64,000 bases of DNA. Source: Isoetes taiwanensis (Eukaryota > Streptophyta > Lycopodiopsida > Isoetales > Isoetaceae). Shown piece by piece: positions 11,296-22,096 of this stretch. The notes beneath the pieces were generated by a model. That model saw only the letters and a program-made list of their open reading frames with translations, was not told the DNA's origin and did no database searches. Location: NCBI GenBank assembly GCA_021234155.1, contig JAJEKV010000049.1, forward strand, positions 4,831,001 through 4,895,000, read 5' to 3'. How positions within the stretch are numbered: the stretch's first letter is position 1; every line of letters starts with the position of its first letter. A program made the translations under genes and the position numbers.

Positions 11296-11880
11296 GACTC
11301 TTCAAGTGTAAGAGATATCTAAAACATGCTAAGCGTGATTTGCAAAAGAATGAATATTTTTGAATGACGCTGACTTGCAGTATTGGTCTATCACAATAAG
11401 AAGAAGACAGGAGTCACAGGACTCTTCAAGTGTAAGAGATATCTAAAACACGCTAAGCGTGATTTGCAAAAGAGTGAATATTTTTGAATGACGCTGACTT
11501 GCATTATTGGTCTATCACAATAACAAGATATCACGGTGGTAAAAGTCTCTAATTCTAGAACTCCCTGCCGCGAACCTCCAATGGCTGACCTCCGACCTCC
11601 AATCCACGGCTTCGAACTCGCATTGTTGTTAACATATAAGGTATTTTTATCTTCTACAAAATGTCCTCAACTTCACCTACAATATTATTATGCTGGTTAA
11701 TACGCGCTTGGCGTGATTTATTTTGTTCCATAACTAGGTTTCGTATGTAGTATGATGCTCTCCAATACACGCTTGGCGTGATTTGCTTTGTTTTGTTTTG
11801 TTTTGTTTCATAACTAGGTTTCGTCTGTAAAATTATATTGGCTAATACACGCTTGGCGTGATATGCTTTGTTCCATAATC
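11296..11880. repeat. Tandem repeats built around a CACGC-GCGTG hairpin
   Basis: A 124-bp unit is tandemly duplicated (11296-11419 and 11420-11530, with a few differences). Each unit contains CACGCTAAGCGTG or a one-base variant. Downstream, three more copies of a shorter unit (CACGCTTGGCGTGATTTGCTTTGTT...TAACTAGGTTTCGT) begin near 11701, 11767 and 11848. All five palindromes are followed by GTGAT. Confidence 0.85.
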
Positions 11881-12251
11881 AGGTTTTAGTTGTTGAAATG
11901 AATCAGGTAAGATTTTCTGAATGCACACTTGGAGCATGTGGAAGATCAGAGGAACATGATGACAAGTTTTCAACTTGCATGGGTAACAAGCACAACACTT
12001 GAGGCATGGACTCAGATAATACAAGGGGCTTTTATAAGGGAACTCTAAGGATAGCTTAGAAAACAGTCAGTAAGAACTTGTCTAAGTGGTGCAGTCAACA
12101 ATTTTCAGCGAATTTTCCTCTCATTCTACTGGGAAATTTCTAGTGTCAATCTCAGTCTTCTTCATCCTAGGCCACTTCAAAGACCCTTCAATGCAGCCAG
12201 AATCAGAGTTGATTTCGACGTTGGTGTAATTTGAATGCTTTTATATACACA

Positions 12252-12290
12252 CTAGTAATGGTGCCCAGCGTTGATGGGCATAATTTAGGA
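12252..12290 (-). mobile_element. Second Helitron 3' terminus (minus strand)
   Basis: The minus strand reads GCCCATC-AAC-GCTGGGC, then ACCATTA, then CTAG followed by T: the same family as at 6906, with a two-base stem change. A decayed third copy of the motif (TTGATGGGCATAAG) is near 12431. The 5' end was not found. From about 12300 to 14430 I see no gene, only AT-rich sequence with a short TTTACAACATGTTAAAGCCTG duplication near 13387-13425. Confidence 0.6.
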
Positions 12291-14431
12291 GCCTGTCAAT
12301 GTTTTGGCTCAGATGAGAAAAGTGTGTAGTGATAATCCAGTTTTTGTAACCAAGCCTAGCATTGTTGGGTATATTTGGACCCTATTGAAGACCAAAAAAT
12401 ATTAGAGGGGTATGTTAAAGTGCCGTGCATTGATGGGCATAAGCTAAAAACTTGTAAATTATAAGCCAACAATATTATTAGGGTTCAATGAGCTATCTTC
12501 TTCTATGCCTTAATTTAAGCTTTGATTCAATTGCTATAAGAACCCAATTATGCTATAAAAGTATTCCTTAAGAAAACCTTCTTATCTAGTCAGCAACGGT
12601 CCTCAAATGTATCATAGACATTAGCAACATTCTCCTTTGCTTATGTTCCAACTGTACTATTATAGTCATGTTAATACTTTAGTCTATTTGAGTTACGGCA
12701 ACTTACACTCATGCCTAGGTTGCATAGAAGGAAGTTATTTATTTATTTCTTAGCAATAGAGTATTGATTAAGCAAATTTGCCATTAACAATTAACTATAA
12801 TATAGACTCTTATTGTCTAAGGACAAAACGCCTTCGAATATATGCTTCAATTCCTAAAGGCACTTTTGATTCCTAACCATAAATGTTCAAAGTTCTTGGG
12901 CAAAACGCCTTCAAATGTGGAGACTTGTAAATGTTGATGGGCGTTCCATTTTATACTATTTGTTTTGGGTTGGGAGGGGGCACCATTGCTTATGACGTTG
13001 TGATGCTATGTAAGTAGAACATCTTAGGATTTTGTCTATTTATGCCATTTGAGTTGTATAAAATTGAGTGGCCCATGATAGTTGAGTGGCCTATGATACT
13101 CCTTTTGTATGCCTTTTTGCTTTCTTATTGCAAATTGGCACTAATGAGATGGTATTGGCCCTATGAAAGTGACTAAAGTTTGGACTTCGAGGGCCATTTC
13201 TTTCAGCAATACCACGAAAAACAATACCATAAAAACTTATAACGTGAAAGTGGAATATAAGACATCTATGCATGGGTGTTTGTTATGATTTTTTGGTTCT
13301 CGTTTTTTTCATAGTTCATATTGTCAGAAGTCAGCAAATTGAATAACTTGTGAAATTTACAACATGTACAATAGGTTAAATAATTTACAACATGTTAAAG
13401 CCTGAATTTACAACATGTTAAAGCCTGGATTGTAGCTATCTTCAACAACAGAAGAAATGTCTCCAACAATTAGATTCCCATAACATCTCACACATCACTG
13501 CCTTAAATAACCTATCAACCATAATAGTAAAATATAACAATTTGAATGCTACAAAAAGCAATCAAATGGATCTTAAAGCAAAAACATAGATGCAGCTGCA
13601 TGACATGGAGCATAATGTGTTTCAGCCAAAAAAAAGCACCACAAAGCTTGATATACGGCCACTTAATGCAATCAAAATTACTGGTAATGTGCAGCTGCAG
13701 TTAGTAGCAAAAACCTTCCCTTTGTGGCAGCCCTTTGTAAAAAAACTGACTTGTCATGCTCTTTACTATGCGCTGCCCTATGCTTTGTCTACGAAGTTAT
13801 CTTCGTTTATGGTAGCCTGCAAGTGATGATTGAGGGAAGAAATCAAATAAAAAAGTTCGCACGCTGAGCAAACTTTAGGGTGCTCAATGTCTCCAAGGCA
13901 CAACTGTTAACATGGCAAAAGTTAGTGGTCGGTTTGCATAATTTTAAAGAGCTAGTGTTGGTATTGGTATAACTGACCAGTGAGATGGGCTCACATTTGC
14001 TATAATTGTTGTTTTCGAATTACCCCCAAGTGAGTCCTGTAGTAAGATTGGACAAAAAAAATTGAGGACCTCAAAACCTAGATTATTTCTACCCCGTGTA
14101 GGCTACCAGCCATAAAGTCACTTTTCGGATGAATAAGCAGATAAACTGAATTACCTCAACTTCTTACATTACCTGCAGAAGAAATGTAAGTTTGGAATCA
14201 CGGTATGGAACATGTCTCTGCTTTCCATTTGCAATATCCACTAATGCCATGATAACTTGCCTGCATGGATAGGTTTATTATCAGAGGTCTGTATTATTTG
14301 GGCTATAAAATGTGACATGCATACCCAAGTGTTAGAAGAGACTTGTTGATGTTGATGTTCCAACAACAAATGACAAAGAGGCCACTTCATTAGCATACAT
14401 TATCTGTAACCATAAAAGAAATGAAATCCAG

Positions 14432-15540
14432 TTAAAGACAGCACCATCTCCAGACAGCACCATCTCTCTCTCCACATCTTTGATGAACATCCTTCATTCT
14501 TTCTACTGATTTACACATGCCACTGCAACTCCAATCAAAAGATGCCACACAAACATTTCCTGCCTGTGCCTTCCATTCACAGTCCGGGGGAGTACCACAG
14601 CATAGGCTTCTATCATCAATATGTTGAACATCCAAACCAATGAACCATGCACCTAGTGAAACATCCTCGTTGGCATACTTGTGTAGGATTGGTTGATTAA
14701 TTGAAATGTAAGTGGCCAAGTCTCTTGAAATGGCATATAGCTGCCCTGTTGCATGCCTGAAATATTTGTTGCCATCTTCACCGAATTTCCAAGCTTCAGG
14801 TTCATGGTATTTCACTCCTTTTTGTGCAAGAACAGGCCCTGATTTCATGCAACCCATGTACACTCTAGGCTTCGACCGATGTCTGGCCAATGTTGTTGCC
14901 AACATTCCTAAATTCACATGAATCATCATCAACCTTAACATAAAAATCAGCACACAGCTGTTGAGAAATAAGTCCTGGTCTTTGCAGATAATTCATGATA
15001 GCCTTCAACATGGTCCAGTCTTAAGAAATCCCCATGTTGAGCATCTTCTGCATCAATTGCCCGGTCTAATATACCACCTGGAGTTGCACTATGACCAATG
15101 ACAAACCTAACAACAATGCCTTTCTTTGTCTCTAGCTGTTTAAGCTTTTCCCCTATTGGCATCCAAGTTTCACGAATAGAATCTCTTCTCTTTCTGCTGC
15201 TAAAGGCAGTGTTTACCCCAACAACAACAAAAGCCCTGGGCCTGGCCTCAGCAGATTCAACTGCAGGTTTGTCACTGGGACCATTGAAACTAACTTGAGC
15301 TGCTCGACTTGCTGCCAGTTCCATTTCTAAGGATGAGATTGTTTAAGGTTCCTGTTATGTGCCCTTATTGCATCGTGAGTTCTTGAAACCTCATCTAGCA
15401 CGTCTTTTGGGCCGGATTCCCCACTAACTGGCTTAGGCTTTGGCGTATCACACTGGATCTTGGCAGTTAAAGACTTGAGAAAGAAGAGAAGCCCGAACAT
15501 GAGCTTGTGATCCTGATGCGGGCTCAATGTGGAGAAGGGT
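14432..15540 (-). pseudogene. Retro-pseudogene of a GT31 beta-1,3-galactosyltransferase
   Basis: The minus strand encodes, without introns, a DUF4094-like segment (DVLDEVSRTHDAI), then [12 protein letters not shown] and [29 protein letters not shown]. It continues with [25 protein letters not shown] (the DxD metal-binding motif) and the C-terminal part [17 protein letters not shown]...[20 protein letters not shown]. Plant members of this Golgi family add beta-1,3-galactose to arabinogalactan proteins or N-glycans and have many introns. This copy lacks introns, the membrane anchor is not visible, and it has several frameshifts (near 15330, a lost SKWD-equivalent at 14948, and two bases at 14927). 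It is a dead processed copy. Confidence 0.9.
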
Positions 15541-15640
15541 CTATCCTATACATGGTAATGCAGGCACACACCATTACAATTGTAAATGTATAGGCATCTC
15601 ATTCTGTTGGGCGCCAGAGGGGCCATGCCAGATCCCCGCG

Positions 15641-15879
15641 CTTCTCTCCGTCTTTGCAAGCCCTAAACATCGCCCTAAAAATCCCGACCATCGAAATTAC
15701 TAAGATGGATCTCAGTCAACCAATCTAGGGCTGGATCCAGGAATTACAGCAAAACATTAGCTTCTCTCCGTCTTTGCAAGCCCTAAAAATCGCCCTAAAA
15801 ATCTTGACCATTGAAATTACTAAGATGGATCTCAGCCAACCAATCTAGGGCTGGATCCAGGAATTACAGCAAAACATTA
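15641..15879. repeat. 120-bp tandem duplication
   Basis: Two units begin CTTCTCTCCGTCTTTGCAAG at 15641 and 15761 and end GGAATTACAGCAAAACATTA. They differ at only a few positions, so the duplication is recent. It is not coding. The stretch 15541-16260 otherwise holds nothing recognisable. Confidence 0.93.
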
Positions 15880-16291
15880 TAATATAAGATTTCGAGAGGT
15901 CATTTGACATTTCTAGGCTCAAAAGGGCCATGGGGGTAGCTATTATGGGCAACTCTTTGTGGCATTTCTATTTAAATATGTCATTGTTTTTTATTGACAT
16001 CTCCTTACATTTTGGACGCTCTTATTGTCCGCACAAACTGTAATATACTTGTCAAATACAATAGTCCTTTCATCTAAATGCGTGAGGATTATAATGTTAT
16101 GAATTCAAGAAAATTGCAATATTTTTTTGTATATTTCAAGCGAGATATAAAAGACACAAGGAAAATGCAACTTTAATGTGATTTCACGATTGCAAAAAAA
16201 TGAGGTGAAAAACCAAAAACCCATTAGAAAACAACTATAGGTTGGCGTGCTTTTGGAATTGACATAATCCCAATTTAATTGAATGATGGTT

Positions 16292-17805
16292 ATTAGAGGC
16301 ACTCAGTGGCGTGGCCACAGGACAGGCGCCCCCGGGGTTTGGGATACACCCCGAACTATCGGAAGCAAGCAGGATATGAGGTGGCGCTTGAACGTGAGCT
16401 ACAGGGGATTGATGCCCTCTATACATTGCATGATAAGTGTGAATGGTTGGTGAAGGCCTTACTCGCAGCAGCCAGTAAATGCACCATCTTAGATCCACAG
16501 CTCCGGCTACAGGCCATTAGGGACTATAAGGCATTCTTGAAATCCAAAAAGCATCGGTACATTGCAGAAAATTAGCAATGCATGTTTGATCTACTGATGA
16601 CTGAGCCAAAAGTCTTTTGGCGTAGAGTGTTGTATAAGAGGCATCAACCACCTGGCAATGTTACCTCAGGCCAGTGGAGACAACGGTTGGAGGAGTTGTA
16701 TGACCCCCCAGGAGCAATTGCTGATGTGCCAGATCAACTAGGAGAAACACTACAGCTCTCAGAGGCGAACATCCACCAAGGTCTTAGGCATCTTGCTAAT
16801 GGTAAAGCAAAGGACTTGCAGGGACTTCAGGCCGAGCTGTCGAAATGGGGTGGGCCAGCTTTGCTTGGGCCTTTGACAGGGATAATCAATCAGGCCATCA
16901 GAGAAGCTAGCCTTATGGAAGCTAGCCGCAATGCACGACGTGACTTGTATTGCTGTTTCGTGGATTTTAAGACGGCATATGATACGGTCCCTCGGGACCT
17001 GTTGTGGCAACGCTTGCAGGAGCTACATGTTCCACATGATTTGCAGAATGCCATCTACTGACTCTATGATGGAATATATGCCACTTTGCCTGTGTCAGAC
17101 CACCGGGTGAACAGCACCATAGGTGTTAAACAGGGATGCCCGTTATCTCCAATGCTTTTTGGCCTCTATATTGACAAGTTGGAGACCTGGATGCAAGAAC
17201 ATGGAGGTGGTGGCCCGCAGTTGCCAGAGGCATATACAGTAAAATAGTTGCTCTATGCAGACGATTTGGGCTTATTATCCCATACAGCTAGGAGTATGCA
17301 GGAATATTTGGATGCTCTCGGTCAATTCTGTGACATAGCAGGAATGATAGTCAACCAGCAAAAAACCAAGTTGTTGCCAATCCTGCCTGCGCAGCATGAT
17401 ATCCCAGACTTCTATTACAGAGGACAAAGGATGGAAGTTGTAAGGACCTTTAAGTATCTGGGAATCGATTTCTCTGCTAACATGCTATGGGATGACTGTG
17501 TAGAAAGAAGGGTCAGCGCGGGATGGAAAACCCTGTATGCAATGCAGAATAGCTATTACAGAATAGATCTTTGCGATTGGGCATGCAAAGCACACCTGTT
17601 CCGAGCACTCGTGGAACCAGTATTGCTGTATCTGTTCCGAGCACTCGTGGAACATGTATGCAATGCAGAATAGCTGTTACAGAATAGATCTCTGCGATTG
17701 GGCACGCAAAGCACACCTGTTTTGAGCACTCATGAAACCAGTATTGTTGTGTCTATTCCGAGCACTCGTGGAACCAGTATTGCTGTATGGGGTAGAGGTC
17801 ACTTG

Positions 17806-17810
<5 letters not shown>
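16292..17810 (+). pseudogene. LINE piece 2: linker and reverse transcriptase
   Basis: This continues the ORF2 begun at 7205. It has the pre-RT region (16306-16575), then RT motif A with DFKTAYDTVPRDLLW (about 16967), a KQGCPLSPMLFGLYID block (about 17130) and the YADD catalytic motif (LLYADDLGLLSHTA, about 17250). The thumb-side sequence FKYLGIDFSANMLWDDCVERR and the HLFRALVEPVLLYG block follow. Stops at 16573, 17058 and 17245 and missing RT segments make it inactive. A 121-bp partial duplication lies at about 17536-17775. It is interrupted at 17811 by the poly(T) tract that hosts the next insertion. Confidence 0.9.
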
Positions 17811-17842
<32 letters not shown>

Positions 17843-18195
17843 TACATGCTTGCTTTTTAGTATAATAATGATTAACAAGAAATGGCAAGAGAACTTATGG
17901 TGAAACAAAGTTGAAAAATAGGTGTTGGCATGGGTCGAATTATGTGAAAATATGGCAAGGTAAACATTAGTAATAAGGAAATTTGTTTAGGCTAAGAAGC
18001 ACTAACGAATTTTACAGAAAAATTATGGGCAAACATTTTTAGGGCAAATGAAATGCTGGCTTTTCGGAAAATGACGGAGCACAACAGGGAACATCGTGAT
18101 GATTTGGCAAGATCACAGAGGAATGCAACTGCCAGTTAAGGTATGATCCGAAACTTTCTAGAACTGTCGGTACTAAGGATTGATGCCAGTATGTC

Positions 18196-18203
18196 TATAA
18201 AAG
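18196..18203 (+). promoter_or_regulatory. TATA box in the 5' terminal repeat
   Basis: TATAAAAG lies 54 bp upstream of the first ATG (18250) and is repeated at 24669-24676 in the 3' copy. Transcription would start at about 18226, leaving about 385 bp of repeat upstream as promoter. Confidence 0.6.
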
Positions 18204-18249
18204 AGAGAGGGGACTGCCGTATTTCTCATGAAGCAGTAGGGTTAGATCC

Positions 18250-18631
18250 ATGTTCCGGCCTCTTAGCCGAACCATGGCAAGAAAGAAAGGGGATTTGAAT
18301 CGTGCCACAAGAAAAAGAATGGCTGATGAGAAGCCGAAGTGCCAATTCCAAAGAAGAAGATCTACCGATTACCATAAATCGAGTGAGGGATCCGGTTCTA
18401 ATGGCCTGTCAGAGTGAGAAGACTGCCAAAAATGATTTGAGCAGTGACAAATGCATTGTGCAGGCTATGGGTGAGGTAGAAATACCAAAATCCTGCAAGG
18501 AAGTTAATGCCCAAGATGCTGGAGATGCCTCCACAGATGAAGCAGGTGGGATCATGTACAAGAATAATGAAGTTAGCAGATCTGAAGAAAGCACTAAGGA
18601 GCAGCCCCTGGGCAACACACGAAATTATAAG
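18250..18631 (+). pseudogene. Exon 1 of the retroelement, 5' copy (frameshifted)
   Basis: This is the counterpart of the open exon at 24723-25104. It opens MFRPLSRTMARKKGDLNRA but loses the frame at about 18335 through four single-base insertions within about 60 bp. The later part (QSEKTAKNDLSSDKCIVQ...NTRNYK) is unchanged. In the intact form it is a basic, probably nuclear-targeting N-terminus followed by an acidic serine-rich linker. It ends AAG before the donor GTTTGA, where TGA is an in-frame stop if unspliced. Confidence 0.65.
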
Positions 18632-20064
18632 GTTTGATAGTCTCATAATTGCTATAAAAAAGGTGAAAGATAGTTAAAAATAGAGATCCATGTTTTTATT
18701 ACATCAAATGCTATGTATGGTCTATTGATTATGAAAATATCTTTATGTGTATAATGCATCTCTGAAATATTGGATTTAGCAGCGTACTTTTTGAGATATT
18801 TAGCTGCTTAAGATAATCACAGTAATCACTGCTATATTTATAGATCCTTATCTTTATTACATTGTTTGTTATATCTGGGCCTTAAACTGTGAAAAGCTCT
18901 TACTGATTGAAAATACATCTATGAAACATAGGGTTTAGCAGCACGTTCATTGAGAAATCGGTCTGCTTAAATATGTATTGTTAGAAATAATCTCTGCCAT
19001 GATATGGCAGCTAACTTATAAGTATAAGAAGGCTAGGAAAATAATGAAAATAGGTTTGCAGTTTCTAACCCTCTGAAAATTTGGACAGATGTACATGAGG
19101 GGGATATTGCAACTATCCATTATGAAGAAATGATATCTTAGATTCCAAACTATTTATTTAAGCAGCTTCTAATTGTAGATTTAGCTTGCACTGGTTTGGA
19201 ACGTTTTGAAATTCTTTTTGTAGCTTTGTAGCGGGAATATTAGCAGGGTGAAATGGGATAACCTCAAGGAAACCCATGACACCTGCTACCCAGTGCATGA
19301 CAACCATGACTAATGCTTGTTTTTGCTCTTGTGGTGCAGGTAACAGGTTTCCTTGCTCTCTGTTTGATATTTTCTTATGAAATGATGGAAGATCTACATA
19401 ATTCCAAGTTCTGGATTTGACCTTTATCAAGGATATTCATTGTGTATAGTTTGTACTCTAGTATATGTGCACGAAGATTTGGTAAATATTCTGAAACCAT
19501 GTAATATAGATCTGGCTATTAGGGAGCAGTCTATATGTTTATATCCATAAGATAAGGGATGCGAAAAGGTATCTCTATTTTCTGATCCTAGTTGCCTGAT
19601 CATAAAATTTGTTTATGAGTAAGGGGATGATTGATATTTTATGATATTGTCTATGAGCTCTGACTCTTTCAAAAATTCGAATCCAGTAATGATTTCTTTT
19701 GGATCTTGAATATGATATCCGTACTATTTTATGTTCCTTTAACACTTGTCTTTCTAAATCATGTTACATAGTCTGAAAACATGTAATTATGGATGGTAAA
19801 ATCTGTAAGAGGTTTTGACTTTGAAATTTGCAAAAAACCAGGTCTATGGCCTGAACATAAGTTGGCCTTCTTATGTTTGGGACTGTTAATTGAAACTGTC
19901 TTTGTGTAGGCAGTTTGAAATTGTTCTAGTTGTCTAGAACAGTTTAAAAGGTTTTTTTCTCCCATCTCAGTCTGTTGGTTATACCAACAAACATAGATAC
20001 TGGTTCTAATATTCAGGCTTTGTGAATTTCCTTACTAATTTGTGTCACTTATATGATCTTATAG
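18632..20064 (+). other. Predicted intron 1 of the retroelement
   Basis: The donor is AAG/GTTTGATAG at 18632 and the acceptor ATGATCTTATAG/GAACAAGG at 20064, 1433 bp, phase 0. The terminal repeat ends inside it at 19951. The next frame is open directly after the acceptor (EQGEEEPDIYNRW) and closed directly before it by the TAG of the acceptor. This is inference from splice motifs and frame, with no transcript evidence. Confidence 0.55.
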
Positions 20065-21660
20065 GAACAAGGGGAAGAGGAACCTGATATATACAATAGG
20101 TGGATAAATGAACTTGTCAAGCTTGATTATGACAAATGCATGATTATCAGCCCGAATTTCGCGGTTCAAACAATTTTGGGATGCATAAAGAACAAGGACA
20201 TACACTCCTTCATAACATTCAAAGAGATGAATCTCTGCAACAAAGCGTTGTCCCCTGTTTCTTATCTGGGCTTTAGTGGTTGGTTTAAACTCTTCCAAAG
20301 CATGAAAAAGGTAAATTTTGAATTTGCTAAATGTAAGAACATCATTGCTACCATATATAGTGATATGAACAGCATCATGTTCAAGAGAACATGTTTGGAA
20401 GATGAAGCAGCACTAATGTTTGTATCAGGCATCTCTGCTTTGGAAACAGCCAATGAGATTGCTGCAACATTTGACAAGGATGAAGAAAATATTTCCAATA
20501 TCAATACCACTGCTGTAGAGGAGAACAATGACTGTTTATTTTCAGATTGGGATCTTACTGAAGAGGATCTAGCAGGGGTCAATTACAAAAAAGAAAAAAT
20601 GCCAATAAATGAAGCAGCATCCAAGAAAGAGCAGCTCCCAGAGGAGAATGTTCCTGAATTGAATCTATCCAACTCAACTTGCTTTCCAGTCATTATCGAG
20701 CAGACCGTTGAAGGATATGCAGCAGTACATGACCATGCAATATGGTTAAGCCAAAATTTTGGGGCTTTAGCCCCCATAGATCTGGACACATGGATTGCAC
20801 TTGCAGGAATATCCAATGAAGACATCAAGCAAGCAAAGGTTGCGGCCAATAAATTGGAGAAAACCTTTTCCACATTGGAGCCTGACCTAAATTTCAAAAT
20901 GGATTTCTTTGGGCTCAACTGTATCAAGGATGCGCCTGTTGTGATCAGTCAAAAAGGCCATATGGCCTTCACCAACATAGTAAGAGATGACTATTATCTC
21001 AAGCGAGTTTGGAGGGCACATTGTCCGTATTTTAGATGCAAATGTGAGAAAGAGAAGTTCAGCTTCAAAAAGAGTAATGAGGACAAATGTAAATGCACCA
21101 TTGTTTGGTTTGATCAAGGGATATGGTTCTTATTGAATCATATGGAAATACTATACCCTGGTTCTACTCCTATGCTGAAAATGGTGGTTCTGACCAAACT
21201 CCTGAACAAAACTATGAGACCTGCAGTATTAGCCTTCATTTCATATCTGGAGGTTAGGAAAACGCTATTTAGTATGACAATGGCTATGGCAGAAAACTCG
21301 GAAGCCAATCTTAAGGAAGCATTTGGCAACAACAAAATGGCTGATATTTGTGAGAAAATGATTAAACCAGTGTCCTTTCTGAAGGATAAATTTACTGCAA
21401 ACAGGAAACAGTCTTATGATAAACCTTATGTGAGCAATTTTTCTAGCAAGCCCATGCAGAAGACTACGATCACTCCCAGATTACCACCTAGGATTACAAG
21501 TAATCCAAATACCACTATGGTCAATACTGTGCAATCTGGTAACACTACTGCTGGCAGTGTTTCTAAAAGCTTTGAGGCTAATTCTGTGACTGAAATGGAG
21601 GAAAAAATCATTTCCCTGGAAGATAATTCGCCAATGAAAGTTGACTATGTTGAAGACTCA
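20065..21660 (+). CDS. ORF1 of the Penelope-like element (exon 2), novel protein with CxC pairs
   Basis: Open from the acceptor at 20065; the first internal ATG is at 20140, giving 508 residues to the stop at 21666. I recognise no family. Visible features, numbered from that ATG, are an acidic middle (about 110-175), a possible metal-binding pair CKC...CKC at 300-302 and 317-319 within HCPYFRCKC, and a Ser/Thr/Asn/Pro-rich tail (about 425-485). It lies upstream of the RT in the same orientation, like a Gag or ORF1 nucleic-acid chaperone; that role is inference. The last codons run into GTATAA, a possible splice donor (21661) whose TAA is the ORF1 stop, so ORF1 may be fused to the RT by splicing. 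Confidence 0.75.
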
Positions 21661-22096
21661 GTATAAAAGCTTCTTGACTAGAAGTTCAAGGTTGTTAATA
21701 CCTTAAAAAAAGAATTAGCCTGATCCTTAGGGACTGGCAGTTTTTGAAAAATTCCAAAAAAAATTTTGACAATACCTTTGTCTTGAGCCATTTGGCTGTG
21801 GTTCATTGAACCTTTCAATTAATGCAAGTTGCTAGTAATATCTCCAAAAGCCAAGAGGCTAATTCGATGATTAAGAAGGAAGAGAAAACAATTTCTTTGG
21901 AGACTTAATGTAATAACTTCTTTACTAGAAGTTTAAATAACCTGATCCTTGTGGATAGGAAGTTTTTTGAAAAATATGACAATACTTTTTGTCCTTAGCC
22001 ATTTGGTTTGGTTCAATGGACCCCTTCATTAAATACAACTTGCTTAAATTGTTGGAAATATACTTAAACATTTGCTAACTCTACATATGTCTGTAG
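21661..22096 (+). other. Predicted intron 2 of the retroelement, containing a diverged duplication of the ORF1 end
   Basis: The donor is TCA/GTATAAAAG and the acceptor CATATGTCTGTAG/GAGAAAACC, 436 bp, phase 0. Inside it, about 21836-22040 repeats in diverged form the block of about 21560-21835: AAAAGC..(T/A)GAGGCTAATTC, then TTTCYYTGGA, then CTTCTTKACTAGAAGTT, then CCTGATCCTT, then GACAATAC and CCATTTGG. The second unit could act as an alternative ORF1 end or is a relic. Confidence 0.55.

Larger units (their letters stand above)
7551..16291. mobile_element. 8.74-kb element with perfect 31-bp terminal inverted repeats, inserted in a LINE
   Basis: Positions 7551-7581 (AACCATCATTCAATTAAATT...) are the exact reverse complement of 16261-16291. 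Both ends are flanked by ATTA (7547-7550 and 16292-16295). A TTA duplication with one extra base is an alternative reading. Removing the element rejoins the LINE endonuclease and RT in frame. No transposase was recognised inside, so it is non-autonomous or has lost its transposase. It carries a LINE 3' end (minus), a tRNA-like repeat, a Helitron end, tandem repeats and a galactosyltransferase pseudogene. Family unknown: PIF/Harbinger (3-bp TWA) or a 4-bp TSD superfamily are possible. Confidence 0.85.
17841..19951 (+). repeat. 5' terminal direct repeat of the Penelope-like element
   Basis: It starts ATTACATGCTTGC after a T run and ends AGTTTAAAAGG before a T run. It is 2111 bp and almost identical to 24314-26423. 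Differences are a cluster of single-base insertions at 18333-18394 and a 3-bp deletion near 18961. From left to right it contains a promoter region, the first coding exon and most of intron 1. Confidence 0.95.

Noticed and set aside
11296-11880. CRISPR-like array
   Set aside because: Units are of unequal length and tandem without unique spacers, in eukaryotic nuclear DNA.
18316-18330. CTGATGAG as a hammerhead ribozyme core in the terminal repeat
   Set aside because: No GAAA box or matching stems were found nearby, and the sequence is coding in the intact copy.
18398-19430. Minus-strand open frames repeated in both terminal repeats
   Set aside because: They are mirrored in both repeats simply because the repeats are identical. 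They overlap exon 1 or intron 1 and have no recognisable content.
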